Shown here: positions 1-9,249 of the stretch, one piece after another | How the letters are laid out: every line of letters starts with the position of its first letter | How positions within the stretch are numbered: the first letter of the stretch is position 1 | Origin: Bacillus_CJ salitolerans | Lineage (GTDB): Bacteria > Bacillota > Bacilli > Bacillales > SA4 | Direction: 5' to 3' | Length of the DNA: 64,000 nucleotides | Assembly: GCF_042680805.1 (NCBI RefSeq) | Contig: NZ_JBHUEM010000005.1 | Span: forward strand, 123,821 to 187,820 | Notes under the pieces: model-generated | The model's database searches: none | Told to the model about the DNA's origin: nothing | The model's input: the letters and a program-made list of their open reading frames with translations, nothing else | Position numbers and translations under genes: made by a program

Positions 1-515
1 AAATCAATTCTCTTGGAATAATCCCAATCATGCTTCATCATAAAGCAATCTTGTCCATTGATTCGAACGAAAATGCGTCCACTCTTTTCATTGTAACCCC
101 ATACAGTAGCTTCATAGTGCCTATCTTTAAGTTGCTTATTCTGTTCAAGTAACTTAATTTCTTCCCAGAATGATGTAGATGTTTTTTTGTCTGCTTCTTT
201 AACCGAACCAATCGCAATCTGATTCTCTAAGTCTAGTCTCGTAATGATAATATTTTGAGTCGAACCTACAAACCCATTTAAGCTTTTATAACGGTGTTCC
301 GCAAATTCATCAATCGGACAAAACGCACGTACTCCACCCTGTACCTGAATGATAGCTACTTCAACGTCTTTTGTTGAAACTCTACCATTTTCATCACGAA
401 CAGGCATCTTTCTGATGGCAGCAGCTCGGACGATTCCCTTCACCACTTCTTGTTTACGCTGATACGTTGCTAATAAATCTCTTTCTTCCTGTGTCCAAGT
501 AAATAAATTTTCCAC
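1..515 (-). CDS. S1-like RNA-binding protein, N-terminal part (cut by window edge)
   Basis: The frame is open from a GTG at 515 to the window edge (171 codons), so the C-terminus is missing. An AGGAGG lies just before the GTG. The translation reads like two S1-type beta-barrel segments: one around VKGIVRAA to AIGSVKEAD (with GGVRAFCPIDEF as the core) and one starting at ATVWGYNEKSGRIFVRING. S1 domains bind single-stranded RNA or DNA, and plasmid S1-like proteins of this kind accompany conjugation genes in Bacillus. It is downstream of the VirD4 and replication-relaxation genes on the same strand but has its own promoter and hairpin leader. The S1 assignment is by eye; the reading frame itself is secure. 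Confidence 0.55.
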   Translation of the reverse strand, partial: MENLFTWTQEERDLLATYQRKQEVVKGIVRAAAIRKMPVRDENGRVSTKDVEVAIIQVQGGVRAFCPIDEFAEHRYKSLNGFVGSTQNIIITRLDLENQIAIGSVKEADKKTSTSFWEEIKLLEQNKQLKDRHYEATVWGYNEKSGRIFVRINGQDCFMMKHDWDYSKRID

Positions 516-569
516 TATATGAACCTCCTAAAATTGTTTTCTTTTGTTTGCACAACGTCAAAGACAAAT

Positions 570-644
570 AAAAAACCCCACACCTAGCAAGAGACAGTAA
601 CACATGACAATGTGTTCTCTCTTAAATAAGTGTGGGGTATTCCC
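570..644 (-). promoter_or_regulatory. GGGAATACCCC leader with terminator hairpin (copy E1)
   Basis: Read on the minus strand from 644: GGGAATACCCCACAC, an inner branched hairpin (AAGAGA/TCTCTT enclosing ACACAT/ATGTGT), then GTGTGGGG and six T. The outer stem pairs 637-630 with 583-576. It ends 55 bases before the GTG of the S1-like gene, so it sits in the 5' leader. One of a family of such leaders in this window. Confidence 0.75.
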
Positions 645-683
645 AGTCAATTTTATGAAGTTGTGATAAATTTGAATATCTTG

Positions 684-712
684 ATTGTACCTTATGACCT
701 ATAAACCTTCAA
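684..712 (-). promoter_or_regulatory. Promoter ahead of leader E1
   Basis: On the minus strand TTGAAG (712-707) and TACAAT (689-684) are 17 bases apart, a good sigma-A type promoter. The spacer contains AGGTCATAAG, which also occurs between the -35 and -10 regions of the promoter upstream of leader E2 (about 4986-4995), so both may share a regulator. Confidence 0.6.
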
Positions 713-767
713 TGAAAATTTTGGGAAAAGGAAAGATTCCTTTGATTTTGTTCATTAAACACGAGTA

Positions 768-3488
768 TTACTGGTCTGTTTCTTCAAATAGATCTTCAAT
801 ATTTACCCCTTTATTCTCGGGTTCATCTTTCTGTTTCTCCGTTTCTACCTGATTCAGTTCTTTCTCTAAATCTGCAACAAACTTTTTCGTATCCTCTGTT
901 AACACCGTTCGCCTTACTACTAATCTTGGTTGTTCTTCTATAACGGCTACTTCTTTTTCGGCAGTCTTTATTTCTCGTTCAAACCCATCGACTTGTCTTC
1001 TCTGTTCAGATGTCCTTTCAAAGTCTGTCTGACTAATTGATTGTGGGTTTGTTAAAGTACGGTCTGACGATTGTGTTGGAGTCTGACTTTGCTTTTCTAC
1101 TCTATGAGAATCTAATGAAATGACTTTTGATTCGTCTGACGTACCCCCATCCATTCCACTTTCACCATCAAAGGAGATGCTATCATTTGGTTGGTCGACT
1201 GGCACGTGCAATACACTAGCTTCTACTTCCTGTTGGTCTACACGTAGAGATGTATCACTTGAATAGTCTATGCTATCTTTCTCTAGGATTAGTTCAGAGA
1301 CAAAGTATTCACCAGAAACTATCTTTGAACGTTCTTCAAGCCAAATTTGTGAAGGTTTCTCTTTTACTAATACTTTGGCCTTCTTAAACTCTGCCTTTGG
1401 TACGAAATTCGCATTGAGTTGAACAGGTGGCATACTCCGATTATCCTTCACAAGTTTCACCATACATTGGAATTCCTTCTGGAACATGATGTCACCTGGC
1501 GTAAAAGCCATATCCCGCTTTTTGCTATATGATGTTCCGCTTCTCGTAACAGGATTATCTTGAAGTGGTGATACGGATTGTTCCGTGTCCGATTCTTCAT
1601 AACGAGTTTTCTCACCGAATAATTTCGAAAAATAATTTGCATCATACTCAGGAACATCAGCATAAACCATACGGTGACGTAACGTACCAATGAGTGTGTT
1701 CATATAGTATTCTCCATATCGGTCTGCTAACTGAGTAATGGTTTGCATGATCACCGTTAAGATACACTTATATTTACGTGATTGTGCTGGGAACTCGCGT
1801 AGGCTTTTATAAAAGAAGTCCGGTGCTTCATCCACAATGATTGATGCATGAGGGCTAACATCAGGCTCTCGTCTAAACACTGCATTTTGAAGTGAAAGCA
1901 ATACCATCTTCCCAAACACATTTGATAGACCAAACAACTGCCCCTTTGCAGTGTTACATAAGAGGACACCACCCATTAATAAATGACGGTCGAAGTCGAA
2001 GTCCGACTTATCGAATAATACTCTACGAATAAGTGGATTGGCAGCTATGTCATTTAGAATATTTCGTAATCCTTGGACATGCTCTTCTTTTTTATCCATG
2101 TATCTGACTTCTCCACGATACTTACCAGAAGAAATCATCTCATCAACTTCCGCTCCGCCAACTCGAGTCTTCTTTGGAACATGGTTCAATTCAAACCAAT
2201 CATCAATCCCTTTTACAATGCTCCAGTGGTGATATTCTTCTCGATTTGTAATCTCTTGAAAATTATCAGGTATCGTCTCTTTTAACACGACATGCATTTT
2301 TCTAACAAGTTGAGGATCATTATACATATCGATTAACTCACCAAACGTAACGTCATTCCCTCTTTCAGGGTCATGAAGCTTTAGAAGGTATATATAATAC
2401 TTCAAATGGGAACGCTGCGCCTGTTCGAAATAAAAATTACCTCCTCCATCTTCGTTTAACCCGTCAATGACCAAAGCCATTTGCTCGGCTACTTTATCAG
2501 CGGGACCTTGCATTACATTAATTGATGGTGTATCCGGATTTGTAGGATCTATATAAGTTATCACTGAATCGGGTATATTATGTGCCTTGCAGAGCTTATA
2601 GGCTTTCTTACATAAATCATTAGAAGGTTCAATGATACTAATTGAATTCAAATACCTTCCCACTACATCCTCTGACCAGTAATTAGGTAGTTGACTAATT
2701 TTGGGATAATCATTAATGAATCTTGCCAGATGATGAAGGTCACCATTAATCATAGGTAAAGCAAGAGCTGCCGTTTTCCCGGTTCCAATTGAACCTACTA
2801 TGATGTTATTTAATGTTCGGTCTCTACCTAATTGATGAACCATTTCTCCCGTTTCGGAATCAGGACCAAGCTCCAAATCTGGCCAATCCTCTGTTGCTTC
2901 CATCGATGTGAATTTTTGCAAAAATTTAGATTTAACCTCAAACTCTTTGAATGCTTCTGATAACTCCTCCCAATATTTGTTTACATGCCCTAATAACCAT
3001 AGGAGGATGAGTCCGACAATCAGAATTGGTAGTGACATCATGATAAGCAAAAACTGTTCCGTGTTTTGCGTTAGAACTGCTGTAAATGCCGATGCTTCTC
3101 TATCAATCATATCGGATCGTATTTGTAAGTACGGTATTAGGGAACGGTACATTGCTGCTGTAACATGCCAAACATAATAAAACGTGATTCCACAAAACAT
3201 GACGAGAAAAAAGGTCACTCTCCATACCAATTTACGGTACGTTTTTACTTTGGTTGCTAACAACCATGTACCGATAAAGACAGTTCCCGAAAGGAATAAT
3301 CCAAAAAAAGTAGGATGGAGCGGGTCTCCAAAAAACGGATACATTTTAAAAGTTTGTGTCACTTGAGATTGAAACAATGCAACGGTATTAACCAATCCTT
3401 TCATAACGATATAAACCGACCATATGAACAATACGGTTGTTAGGAGAAAAGGAATCTTTCCTCTTACGTCATCAAGACCAATCTTCAT
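768..3488 (-). CDS. VirD4/TraG-type conjugation coupling protein
   Basis: This is the ATPase that brings relaxase-bound DNA to the mating channel. Four hydrophobic segments lie in the first 170 residues (about 12-30, 59-78, 90-110 and 145-165). A Walker A motif GSIGTGKT is at about 232-239 and a Walker B IIVDEAPDF at about 550, as in TraG/VirD4 proteins. The last 200 residues are a charged, low-complexity tail likely to contact substrates. At 906 residues it is longer than most VirD4 proteins (600-700) because of that tail. Its start overlaps the end of the replication-relaxation gene by 17 bases, so the two are translated together. The mating-channel genes are 35 kb away on the other strand. 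Confidence 0.88.
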   Translation of the reverse strand: MKIGLDDVRGKIPFLLTTVLFIWSVYIVMKGLVNTVALFQSQVTQTFKMYPFFGDPLHPTFFGLFLSGTVFIGTWLLATKVKTYRKLVWRVTFFLVMFCGITFYYVWHVTAAMYRSLIPYLQIRSDMIDREASAFTAVLTQNTEQFLLIMMSLPILIVGLILLWLLGHVNKYWEELSEAFKEFEVKSKFLQKFTSMEATEDWPDLELGPDSETGEMVHQLGRDRTLNNIIVGSIGTGKTAALALPMINGDLHHLARFINDYPKISQLPNYWSEDVVGRYLNSISIIEPSNDLCKKAYKLCKAHNIPDSVITYIDPTNPDTPSINVMQGPADKVAEQMALVIDGLNEDGGGNFYFEQAQRSHLKYYIYLLKLHDPERGNDVTFGELIDMYNDPQLVRKMHVVLKETIPDNFQEITNREEYHHWSIVKGIDDWFELNHVPKKTRVGGAEVDEMISSGKYRGEVRYMDKKEEHVQGLRNILNDIAANPLIRRVLFDKSDFDFDRHLLMGGVLLCNTAKGQLFGLSNVFGKMVLLSLQNAVFRREPDVSPHASIIVDEAPDFFYKSLREFPAQSRKYKCILTVIMQTITQLADRYGEYYMNTLIGTLRHRMVYADVPEYDANYFSKLFGEKTRYEESDTEQSVSPLQDNPVTRSGTSYSKKRDMAFTPGDIMFQKEFQCMVKLVKDNRSMPPVQLNANFVPKAEFKKAKVLVKEKPSQIWLEERSKIVSGEYFVSELILEKDSIDYSSDTSLRVDQQEVEASVLHVPVDQPNDSISFDGESGMDGGTSDESKVISLDSHRVEKQSQTPTQSSDRTLTNPQSISQTDFERTSEQRRQVDGFEREIKTAEKEVAVIEEQPRLVVRRTVLTEDTKKFVADLEKELNQVETEKQKDEPENKGVNIEDLFEETDQ

Positions 3489-4824
3489 ACATGATCGCCT
3501 CCATTCTATACGGACTTATCGGTTTATAGAATATAGGTGACTCCGTAAAGTTCTCACTCCATTGCTGTGTATCGATAATCAATAGTTTGCGATAGTCTTT
3601 TCCTAGTACATCCATTCTTTGTTCTTCTGAATCATGATAGTAGCCAATCACTAAATCGATAGGGATTTTCGTTTTTTGCTCCAATACGAGTGAATGAAGG
3701 TAATCTAATCGGTCTAAAGATTGAATATGCCCTGCTTCCAACGAAACAAAGAATACATTTCGCGTCAGACTTCCAGATATGTTTTTGATGTTATATACCC
3801 CATCAGCATAATAATGAGACTCCGTTTCTTTCAGGTATACCTTCGAGTTTTTAATAGACGTAAAGCTAAATTCAAAGGTGTCGTTATAGTCTTCTAAGAT
3901 CTTCAATGTTGCTTGAAGGTGTTGTACCATTTTTTCTTTCGTAAAAGGACGGTTCCCAAGCAACAATTCAAATGTAAGTCCATAGCATTCTTGTAAAGGT
4001 AAAGTATAGATTTCTAAATTTTCTTGATGCAGTTCCCTTAAGTTGATAATGGAATGCTTAACGTTACCTATACGCCTTGTACGGTCCCCATATTTAAATC
4101 GTGTACGAAAACTATCGTCCAATTCTGCAATTAAGACCACATGATGAACCCATGGTTCTTGTTTTGCTAACTGAATATACTTTTCGATTTTCTCACGCAA
4201 CCTTGCCTGTTTTTCCGTACCTGTATCCAATTCAATATTAAGAGTTCGGTTCTTTCTTCTTAGTATCCAATCAGGAATGACAAGTGGCGAATCTGACATA
4301 GGATCTTCATCAACATAAGGATTCATCCCTGGACTTATAGAGTGTACATCTTCTCCCCTTTGAGCTACTTTCCCTAGGGTATGAATCACTAACTCTTGTA
4401 GGCCAAGATAATGGTCGACGTTTTTTATAGCAGAATAAGAACCTATCCTCTTATGGATTTTTTGAATCTGTTCTGGGCTATCAGCTTCAGGAATAAGCCC
4501 CTCATTGATTAAGATATCTACCCCTTGTTTCCCAATACGGTAGTAATAGAAACGAAAACCTAAATTCCCTAGTTCATATTCATGATGCTTGATAATGTCA
4601 TACTGGACAAACTTCCTCATGCGGTTCGTAAATGCTCTACGGTTGTAGGATTTCTTAGATGAGGCATACAGGAATAGCTGCTGAGTTGTTAATAATCTTT
4701 GGTTAAACAGAAGTAGTAACAATTCATAATCTAATTCAGTTAGAATGATACCTTGTCGGTTTGACCCAAACTCAATCCACTTCCTCTTGGGTAGAGCTTG
4801 ACTCAAAATGTTATGCTCCACCAT
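3472..4824 (-). CDS. Replication-relaxation family protein (putative relaxosome component)
   Basis: The N-terminus (about residues 25-100) is a winged-helix region (LTELDYELLLLLFNQRLLTT), and the middle has the WILRRKNRTLNIELDTGTEKQ stretch typical of the Replic_Relax family, with an acidic/basic nuclease-like core (IPDWI...NIELD). Family members are found next to VirD4/TraG genes on plasmids and integrative elements of Gram-positive bacteria, and are suspected to act in DNA processing. No conventional relaxase is visible in this window, so this protein is the best relaxase candidate, by position only. A terminator-type leader (4842-4934) precedes the start, and a ribosome binding site GAAAGGAG lies just upstream. 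Confidence 0.65.
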   Translation of the reverse strand: MVEHNILSQALPKRKWIEFGSNRQGIILTELDYELLLLLFNQRLLTTQQLFLYASSKKSYNRRAFTNRMRKFVQYDIIKHHEYELGNLGFRFYYYRIGKQGVDILINEGLIPEADSPEQIQKIHKRIGSYSAIKNVDHYLGLQELVIHTLGKVAQRGEDVHSISPGMNPYVDEDPMSDSPLVIPDWILRRKNRTLNIELDTGTEKQARLREKIEKYIQLAKQEPWVHHVVLIAELDDSFRTRFKYGDRTRRIGNVKHSIINLRELHQENLEIYTLPLQECYGLTFELLLGNRPFTKEKMVQHLQATLKILEDYNDTFEFSFTSIKNSKVYLKETESHYYADGVYNIKNISGSLTRNVFFVSLEAGHIQSLDRLDYLHSLVLEQKTKIPIDLVIGYYHDSEEQRMDVLGKDYRKLLIIDTQQWSENFTESPIFYKPISPYRMEAIMYEDWS

Positions 4825-4841
4825 TCCACTCCTTTCTCCTG

Positions 4842-4934
4842 AAAAAACAAAAAATCCCCAAGCTCAAGAGAGAATACATATCCATGATTGTTCATGATAG
4901 ATAAGTATCTACTCTTTCTGCTTAGGGAATTCCT
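4842..4934 (-). promoter_or_regulatory. AGGAATTCCCT leader with terminator hairpin (copy E2)
   Basis: On the minus strand AGGAATTCCCTAAGC (4934-4920) is followed by about 55 bases and then GCTTGGGG (4863-4856) and two T-runs. Relative to the GGGAATTCCCC form, the first G has become A and the last C has become T, a compensating pair. It ends 17 bases before the ATG of the replication-relaxation gene. Confidence 0.7.
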
Positions 4935-4976
4935 ATTTATGCAGTATGTAATTAGGCAATAGACTTGCTGAAAGTT

Positions 4977-4995
4977 ATTATAGCATGCAGCTTAT
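4977..4995 (-). promoter_or_regulatory. Extended -10 promoter ahead of leader E2
   Basis: The minus strand has TGCTATAAT (extended -10; TATAAT at 4982-4977), with AGGTCATAAG a few bases upstream as in the promoter of leader E1. A TTGACT at 5010-5005 is 22 bases away, too far for a normal -35, so activity may rest on the extended -10 or on a regulator bound at AGGTCATAAG. Confidence 0.5.
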
Positions 4996-4999
4996 GACC

Positions 5000-5515
5000 T
5001 GAGAAGTCAAAAATAATTATACTTTTGAGTTTTCAGAAGGAAAACTCCCCACAATCCTTGTGATACATTGATTGATAATGATTTTCCTAGAGTATATTGA
5101 TTGATGATGATTGATATAGAAAAACAGAGGAAATGGAATTGGGGATTTTGCGTAAGTATGTGATGGGAAGATAGGGTTTTCCTAGTTCGGGGAACCCATA
5201 ATAGTCGGGATTCTGAGGAGGTCTCAAAATACTGTTCTATCAATCTACAAGGTTATGACTCCAGTAATAAGGTTCAATTCATAATGTCATCCTATGACTT
5301 ACACCCTATGACTTTCAAGTTGTGACTCCAACAACTTGATAAGAATGTTTACAGTTAAACTCCCCCATCTATATGTTTTAGAGACACTAAGACACCAAGA
5401 CACTAGTATAACTGGAAAAGTATTCGTCTCATTGATCAATAGAGAGGTAGTTAGTGACTACTAAAATATCCACCATGATAAAGTTCTTCATTTCTGTACT
5501 TCCCCAATTTGAAGT
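5000..5515. other. Intergenic region with mixed repeats, between the relaxation gene and tubR
   Basis: About 500 bases without a convincing gene. It holds three copies of TGATTGATRATGATT-like sequence at about 5066-5115 (the reverse of the TATCAATCA repeats near 9.3 kb) and several TATGACTT-like words at about 5255-5325 (GTTATGACT, CTATGACTT, CTATGACTTT, GTTGTGACT). An origin of transfer would be expected near a relaxosome gene, but I cannot point to a nick site. Confidence 0.4.
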
Positions 5516-5516
5516 T

Positions 5517-5846
5517 GTTGGGTACACAACAAAGTTGACACAATATCGTGTACACTAATAAAAACAGTATTCTTAATAATTAAGCGGATCCCTTCATTTT
5601 CAGTAATGATGCTCCTGCCTGAATTTATCACTCCAATCTCTTGCGAATAAAGAGATAGTAACATTTATAAGCTCCATTCTACATATAGTACATTATATTA
5701 AACTCTAAGAATATGATTCTTTGAAATGTGTACCTATTAATGTGTACACGATAATGTGTAGTCGATTTGTATATTTCTTTAAAATTTATGAACAAACGTT
5801 GTTATATCGGTGTTTTATATCATGTACACAATATAGGGGACACAAT
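5517..5846. repeat. tubC: 14-bp iterons upstream of tubR (tubC-like centromere/operator)
   Basis: Three blocks with an exact 14-base period and the unit AWTGTGTACnnnAT. Block 1 is 5517-5558 (three units, reverse orientation). Block 2 is 5725-5766 (three units: AATGTGTACCTATT, AATGTGTACACGAT, AATGTGTAGTCGAT). Block 3 is 5819-5846 (two units, reverse). A possible -10 (TACAAT, 5874-5879) of tubR lies just past block 3. TubR proteins bind short tandem repeats upstream of tubRZ to form the partition complex and to repress their own operon, so these are the expected TubR sites. Further units of the same sequence occur at 26.0-26.2 kb. Confidence 0.7.
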
Positions 5847-5918
5847 TATGTATACCCTATAAAGAATATATGATACAATATTGGATAAATAGGAAAATCC
5901 TACTTATGGAGGTGAATT

Positions 5919-6239
5919 ATGACTCTTGAAGATTATATTGAAAATGTTGGTGATAGACTGAAAGAATCATTCTATCTAATAAAGGTTTTTAGTGTTATCG
6001 CAGATTTTGATGGTATTCATAAATCAAAAATTGCTGAGATGTTGTCTTTACCTCGTAAAGAAGTCCATATATCAGTAGATGCCCTATTTACCTTTGGTGT
6101 TGTACAGTTTGAAGAAGTTGGCAGAATGAAGTTTTATAGACTAACAGACATTGGCGCTGAGATCGCAAGTAGACTTACCGAGACTTTACATAATGAACAA
6201 ACATTACATAAGGAAGAAAATTTAGAGGAGGTAAAATAG
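5919..6239 (+). CDS. tubR: TubR-like DNA-binding partition adaptor
   Basis: A 106-aa protein with a winged-helix reading: IHKSKIAEMLSLPRKEVHISVDALFTFGVVQFEEVGRMKFYRLTDIGAEIASRL. Small winged-helix proteins directly ahead of tubZ bind the centromere and link plasmid DNA to the TubZ filament. The stop is one base before the ATG of tubZ, and a GGAGGTGAATT ribosome binding site precedes the start. The 14-bp iteron blocks upstream are the likely binding sites. The identification rests mainly on position and fold; TubR sequences diverge strongly. Confidence 0.75.
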   Translation: MTLEDYIENVGDRLKESFYLIKVFSVIADFDGIHKSKIAEMLSLPRKEVHISVDALFTFGVVQFEEVGRMKFYRLTDIGAEIASRLTETLHNEQTLHKEENLEEVK

Positions 6240-6240
6240 T

Positions 6241-7764
6241 ATGACTCTTGCAAACAGTAAAGAATTAGAAAGAATGTTTATTGGTGAATCCGCTGAATTA
6301 AAAGGTAAATTTAATGAAGTGAGTATTCGATTTGGAGTTATTGGAGCTGGTCAAAAAGGAAATAAGGATGCCGATATTCTTGCCGGATACACATTCTCAA
6401 ACGGTGAACAGTGCTATCCTTCCTTAGCTATTAATCTTTCCGAATCAGATATGACACATTTAAAGAATATCCCTCAAGTTGACCGTATCCATTTTGAAGG
6501 AATGAAAGGTGCAGCTCGTACACCACAAGTTGTCGTTGACATGTTCGATCCACAGCATCAAAACGGTCAAGCACATCAAGAAAGACTCACTGGAGAAATT
6601 GGCCGTAAATTTTATGACGAAAATGGCAACCCTCTTATTGACCAGTTTTTAATTTGCTTAGGTGCTGGTGGTGGTGTTGGTACAGGTTGGGGTTCATTAG
6701 TGTTAAATCTAATAAGAAATGATTATTTTGCAGGTGTTCCTGTCACGTTACTAATCTCCCTTCCTCACGGTAATCCAGAAGAGATAACAAACGCCCTTGT
6801 GCTACTTAAAGAATTAGAAGACTTTTTTAAAGAACAAGAAACACAGTACGAATCCAACGAAACTAAGCCTCTTGCAAGCGTAATTCTTGTAGATAATAAA
6901 CGACTTTATGAGTCATTTAATGAAAGAAAAGACCAACATGCAAATAAAGGTAAAGTAATCAACTGGAAAGAAGAAAGCAATAATGCAATTCTAAGTACAC
7001 TACATGAAGTTAATTTAATTCCACAAAACTTTGGTTCTGACAGCGTTACTTATGATCCATCAGATTTAATTAAGCTATTCAGTGTTCCAGGTAGATTTTT
7101 AACTCTAGGTAAAGCTCGCCTTCAACCAGAGGATTTTACCTTAAACGGATTGAGTTCAAAAGTTGAAGGTAGTCTTAATAGAGGTTACTTTGCTTGTGAC
7201 CATAAGTTTGGTACTGCTACAATGTACGGTGGTTTTGTACTTCGTCCTCATGATTCTGAATTCTTTGCAGATATGAAAACCGAAGAAAAGCTAAAAGATA
7301 CCTTAAGTAAGTATAAGAGACTCGACGAAATCGGTGGAAAGTTCGGAGATCCTATTTGGAATCAAAATTATTCAGTAGTATACTCCATCTTTGCAGGTAT
7401 GCGAATTCCTAATCGATATGTACAACTAGCAAATGAATTAAATGAATTAGTTGAAAAACAGCAAAGAGAACAACAAGAGGAAGAAGAAGTAGATGTTTCA
7501 ATCGCTTTAAATCGGATTCAAAATAATTCATTTAATCCCTATGCAAATACAACGGGTAGTCGCTTTAATGGGCCGAAGCAATCAGCTTTCACTAAACAAG
7601 TTGCTGCAACTGTTGAGAAGAAAGGATTTGGCTCAAATGCCTTTGGATCTTTCGGTAATAAAACATCTAACACTGAACAGCAATCAAGTGGAAATAAATT
7701 TGGTCAGCAAAAAACGTTTAATCTATCCCAGCACTTTGTAAGTAAAGATAACCAAAATAAATAG
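6241..7764 (+). CDS. tubZ: TubZ-like tubulin/FtsZ family partition GTPase
   Basis: The protein polymerises with GTP into treadmilling filaments that move TubR-bound plasmid. The tubulin signature GAGGGVGTG is at residues 141-149, preceded by hydrophobic FLICL, and a first glycine loop GVIGAGQKG is at 32-40. After the GTPase core (to about 400) comes an E-rich helix and a long flexible tail rich in N, Q, F and K, which in TubZ proteins contacts TubR. At 507 residues it is in the range of pXO1/pBtoxis TubZ (about 435-485) plus a longer tail. It follows tubR by one base. A bidirectional terminator follows. Confidence 0.9.
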   Translation: MTLANSKELERMFIGESAELKGKFNEVSIRFGVIGAGQKGNKDADILAGYTFSNGEQCYPSLAINLSESDMTHLKNIPQVDRIHFEGMKGAARTPQVVVDMFDPQHQNGQAHQERLTGEIGRKFYDENGNPLIDQFLICLGAGGGVGTGWGSLVLNLIRNDYFAGVPVTLLISLPHGNPEEITNALVLLKELEDFFKEQETQYESNETKPLASVILVDNKRLYESFNERKDQHANKGKVINWKEESNNAILSTLHEVNLIPQNFGSDSVTYDPSDLIKLFSVPGRFLTLGKARLQPEDFTLNGLSSKVEGSLNRGYFACDHKFGTATMYGGFVLRPHDSEFFADMKTEEKLKDTLSKYKRLDEIGGKFGDPIWNQNYSVVYSIFAGMRIPNRYVQLANELNELVEKQQREQQEEEEVDVSIALNRIQNNSFNPYANTTGSRFNGPKQSAFTKQVAATVEKKGFGSNAFGSFGNKTSNTEQQSSGNKFGQQKTFNLSQHFVSKDNQNK

Positions 7765-7806
7765 AAAAAAAAGAGGAATGCATTTTAAATGTTATTCCTC
7801 TTTTTT
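7765..7806. terminator. Bidirectional terminator between tubZ and the T5orf172 gene
   Basis: AAAAAAGAGGAAT and ATTCCTCTTTTTT form a perfect stem around a 14-base loop. It serves tubZ on the plus strand and the convergent gene on the minus strand. Confidence 0.8.
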
Positions 7807-8551
7807 ATATATCCTTGTTGTTACTAAATACTCGATTAATCAAATTGGGTTTAACTTTAATGAGATTGTTTCTTTTATCATTAATTTTTAAGATTTCTAA
7901 TATATCATCTTTGCCATTTAGAATGCGATTAATGGTTTCAATACTTCTTTTAGAGCTATATTCCACAGATTTTATCTTTATATCTAATTCTCGGTTCTTT
8001 AGTTCCAGTGTATAAATCTTTTCAAGTAATATATTCAAAGTTTCCATAATTGATTTTTCAGATATAAGAATGTGCTTAATGGTTTCATTTTTCCTATATT
8101 CTAAAGACTCTATTTTCAAATTCAATTCTCGATTCTTTAGTTGCTGTAATTCATTTTTCTTAAACAATATATCGAAACAGGTTCTAATACTCTTCAGTAT
8201 AGGTAAAAGAGTCTTAACTATTTCCAGTGATGAATTTTCTATTGAGTCCGTATTAATTAAAGAATCCCTTATCTCATCTGAAAATGCCAATTTTCTAATA
8301 TCTTCTATGTCTTGTTTAGATAAATTAAATTTTTCACGTTCCACCATTTTATCTTGGTAGTATGAATGAAGTAATCTTTCTGTCTTTGAACAATTAACAG
8401 AATAAATAACTTGAACCAATTCGTAATTAAAATCTCGACTATGTTCATACAAACGTTTATCTAGTTTCCTTGAAGTTTTACCTATTTTGATTAGGTCATT
8501 GTCGGTATCCTTTAGAAAATAGACGTATCCAACTTTATAAAACTTCTTCAT
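7805..8551 (-). CDS. T5orf172/GIY-YIG-like domain protein with coiled coil
   Basis: Residues 8-80 (GYVYFLKDTDNDLIKIGKTS, then the helical RLYEH and TERLLHSYYQDK stretches) match the T5orf172/MUG113 branch of the GIY-YIG nuclease fold. The rest is helical with repeated KNRELNLKIESLEYRK-type segments, likely a coiled coil. Related proteins occur on phages and plasmids; some are nucleases, many have unknown roles. It ends against the tubZ terminator and is preceded by GGGAGG 5-10 bases before the ATG. It shares a strand and short spacing with the RHH-like gene upstream, so the two are probably co-transcribed. Confidence 0.65.
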   Translation of the reverse strand: MKKFYKVGYVYFLKDTDNDLIKIGKTSRKLDKRLYEHSRDFNYELVQVIYSVNCSKTERLLHSYYQDKMVEREKFNLSKQDIEDIRKLAFSDEIRDSLINTDSIENSSLEIVKTLLPILKSIRTCFDILFKKNELQQLKNRELNLKIESLEYRKNETIKHILISEKSIMETLNILLEKIYTLELKNRELDIKIKSVEYSSKRSIETINRILNGKDDILEILKINDKRNNLIKVKPNLINRVFSNNKDI

Positions 8552-8580
8552 ATACTTCCCTCCCTTTATTTAAGGTAGTG

Positions 8581-9090
8581 CTATGAAAGTTTTTTAGACT
8601 CTTCATCGTTAAAAAGTGTTTGTTGAATACCCTGGGAGCGAAGTAACTTTTTCATACCTTCAAGCAGGTCCGCTTCTTCTCTTAATCTATGGATTTTTTT
8701 TTCTTGATTAGTTATTACTTCGTTTAAATTGCAGATTAATTGGTCTTTTTCCTCTATTACTAACTTGAACTGTTTTTCCTGCTCCATCTTCTCTAACAAT
8801 TGATTATTTATAACATTAAACTGAACCTTACATTCTACTTGTTCAGTTTGAATAGCCTTTTCACATTTATCCACTAGTTCAATATAATATCCACCTGGTT
8901 CCATTAACAAGTTATATACTGGTACCGTTAAGTTATCTACTTTACTAACTTTTTTCATATTTAAAAGTTCATATGCATGTACTAACGCCTCATAGACATC
9001 GGCTTTATTTTCATGATCAGCTGCAATCTCCTGTATTCTTTTTATTGTATCTGGATAAACACGATCTGAAACCCTTTCTTTTTCTGCCAT
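8581..9090 (-). CDS. Small DNA-binding-like protein with coiled-coil tail
   Basis: 169 residues. The start (RVSDRVYPDTIKRIQEIAADHENKADVYEALVHAYELL) resembles an arm plus helices of ribbon-helix-helix or KfrA-type plasmid regulators. Residues 90-150 are heptad-rich. Such proteins often repress plasmid maintenance genes. The upstream region carries a TGTCTGAC palindrome (9192-9217) that could be its operator. Function is inferred from shape only. Confidence 0.5.
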   Translation of the reverse strand: MAEKERVSDRVYPDTIKRIQEIAADHENKADVYEALVHAYELLNMKKVSKVDNLTVPVYNLLMEPGGYYIELVDKCEKAIQTEQVECKVQFNVINNQLLEKMEQEKQFKLVIEEKDQLICNLNEVITNQEKKIHRLREEADLLEGMKKLLRSQGIQQTLFNDEESKKLS

Positions 9091-9191
9091 TATTACATTC
9101 TCCCTTCAATCTCACCTAAATTTGATTTATTTGCCACTATTATTGACTAATAATTATCAAATTATTCAAAGGGCAAAGGGATGTTCTTGTT

Positions 9192-9217
9192 TGTCTGACT
9201 GTCAGACATGTCTGACA
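9192..9217. promoter_or_regulatory. TGTCTGAC operator-like palindrome plus third half-site
   Basis: TGTCTGAC T GTCAGACA is a perfect 8+8 palindrome, immediately followed by a third copy, TGTCTGACA. It lies between the divergent genes starting at 9090 (minus) and 9531 (plus), a typical place for a repressor site. Confidence 0.55.
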
Positions 9218-9249
9218 ACCTATATTTTTTATATTTTTCGGTTTTTTTG

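Noticed and set aside
5007..5243. Minus-strand 78-codon frame in the region before tubR
   Set aside because: Composition looks random, no site, and it covers the repeat words.
4945..5515. Possible origin of transfer
   Set aside because: Position next to the relaxation gene fits, but no nick-site sequence known to me is visible, so no feature is called.
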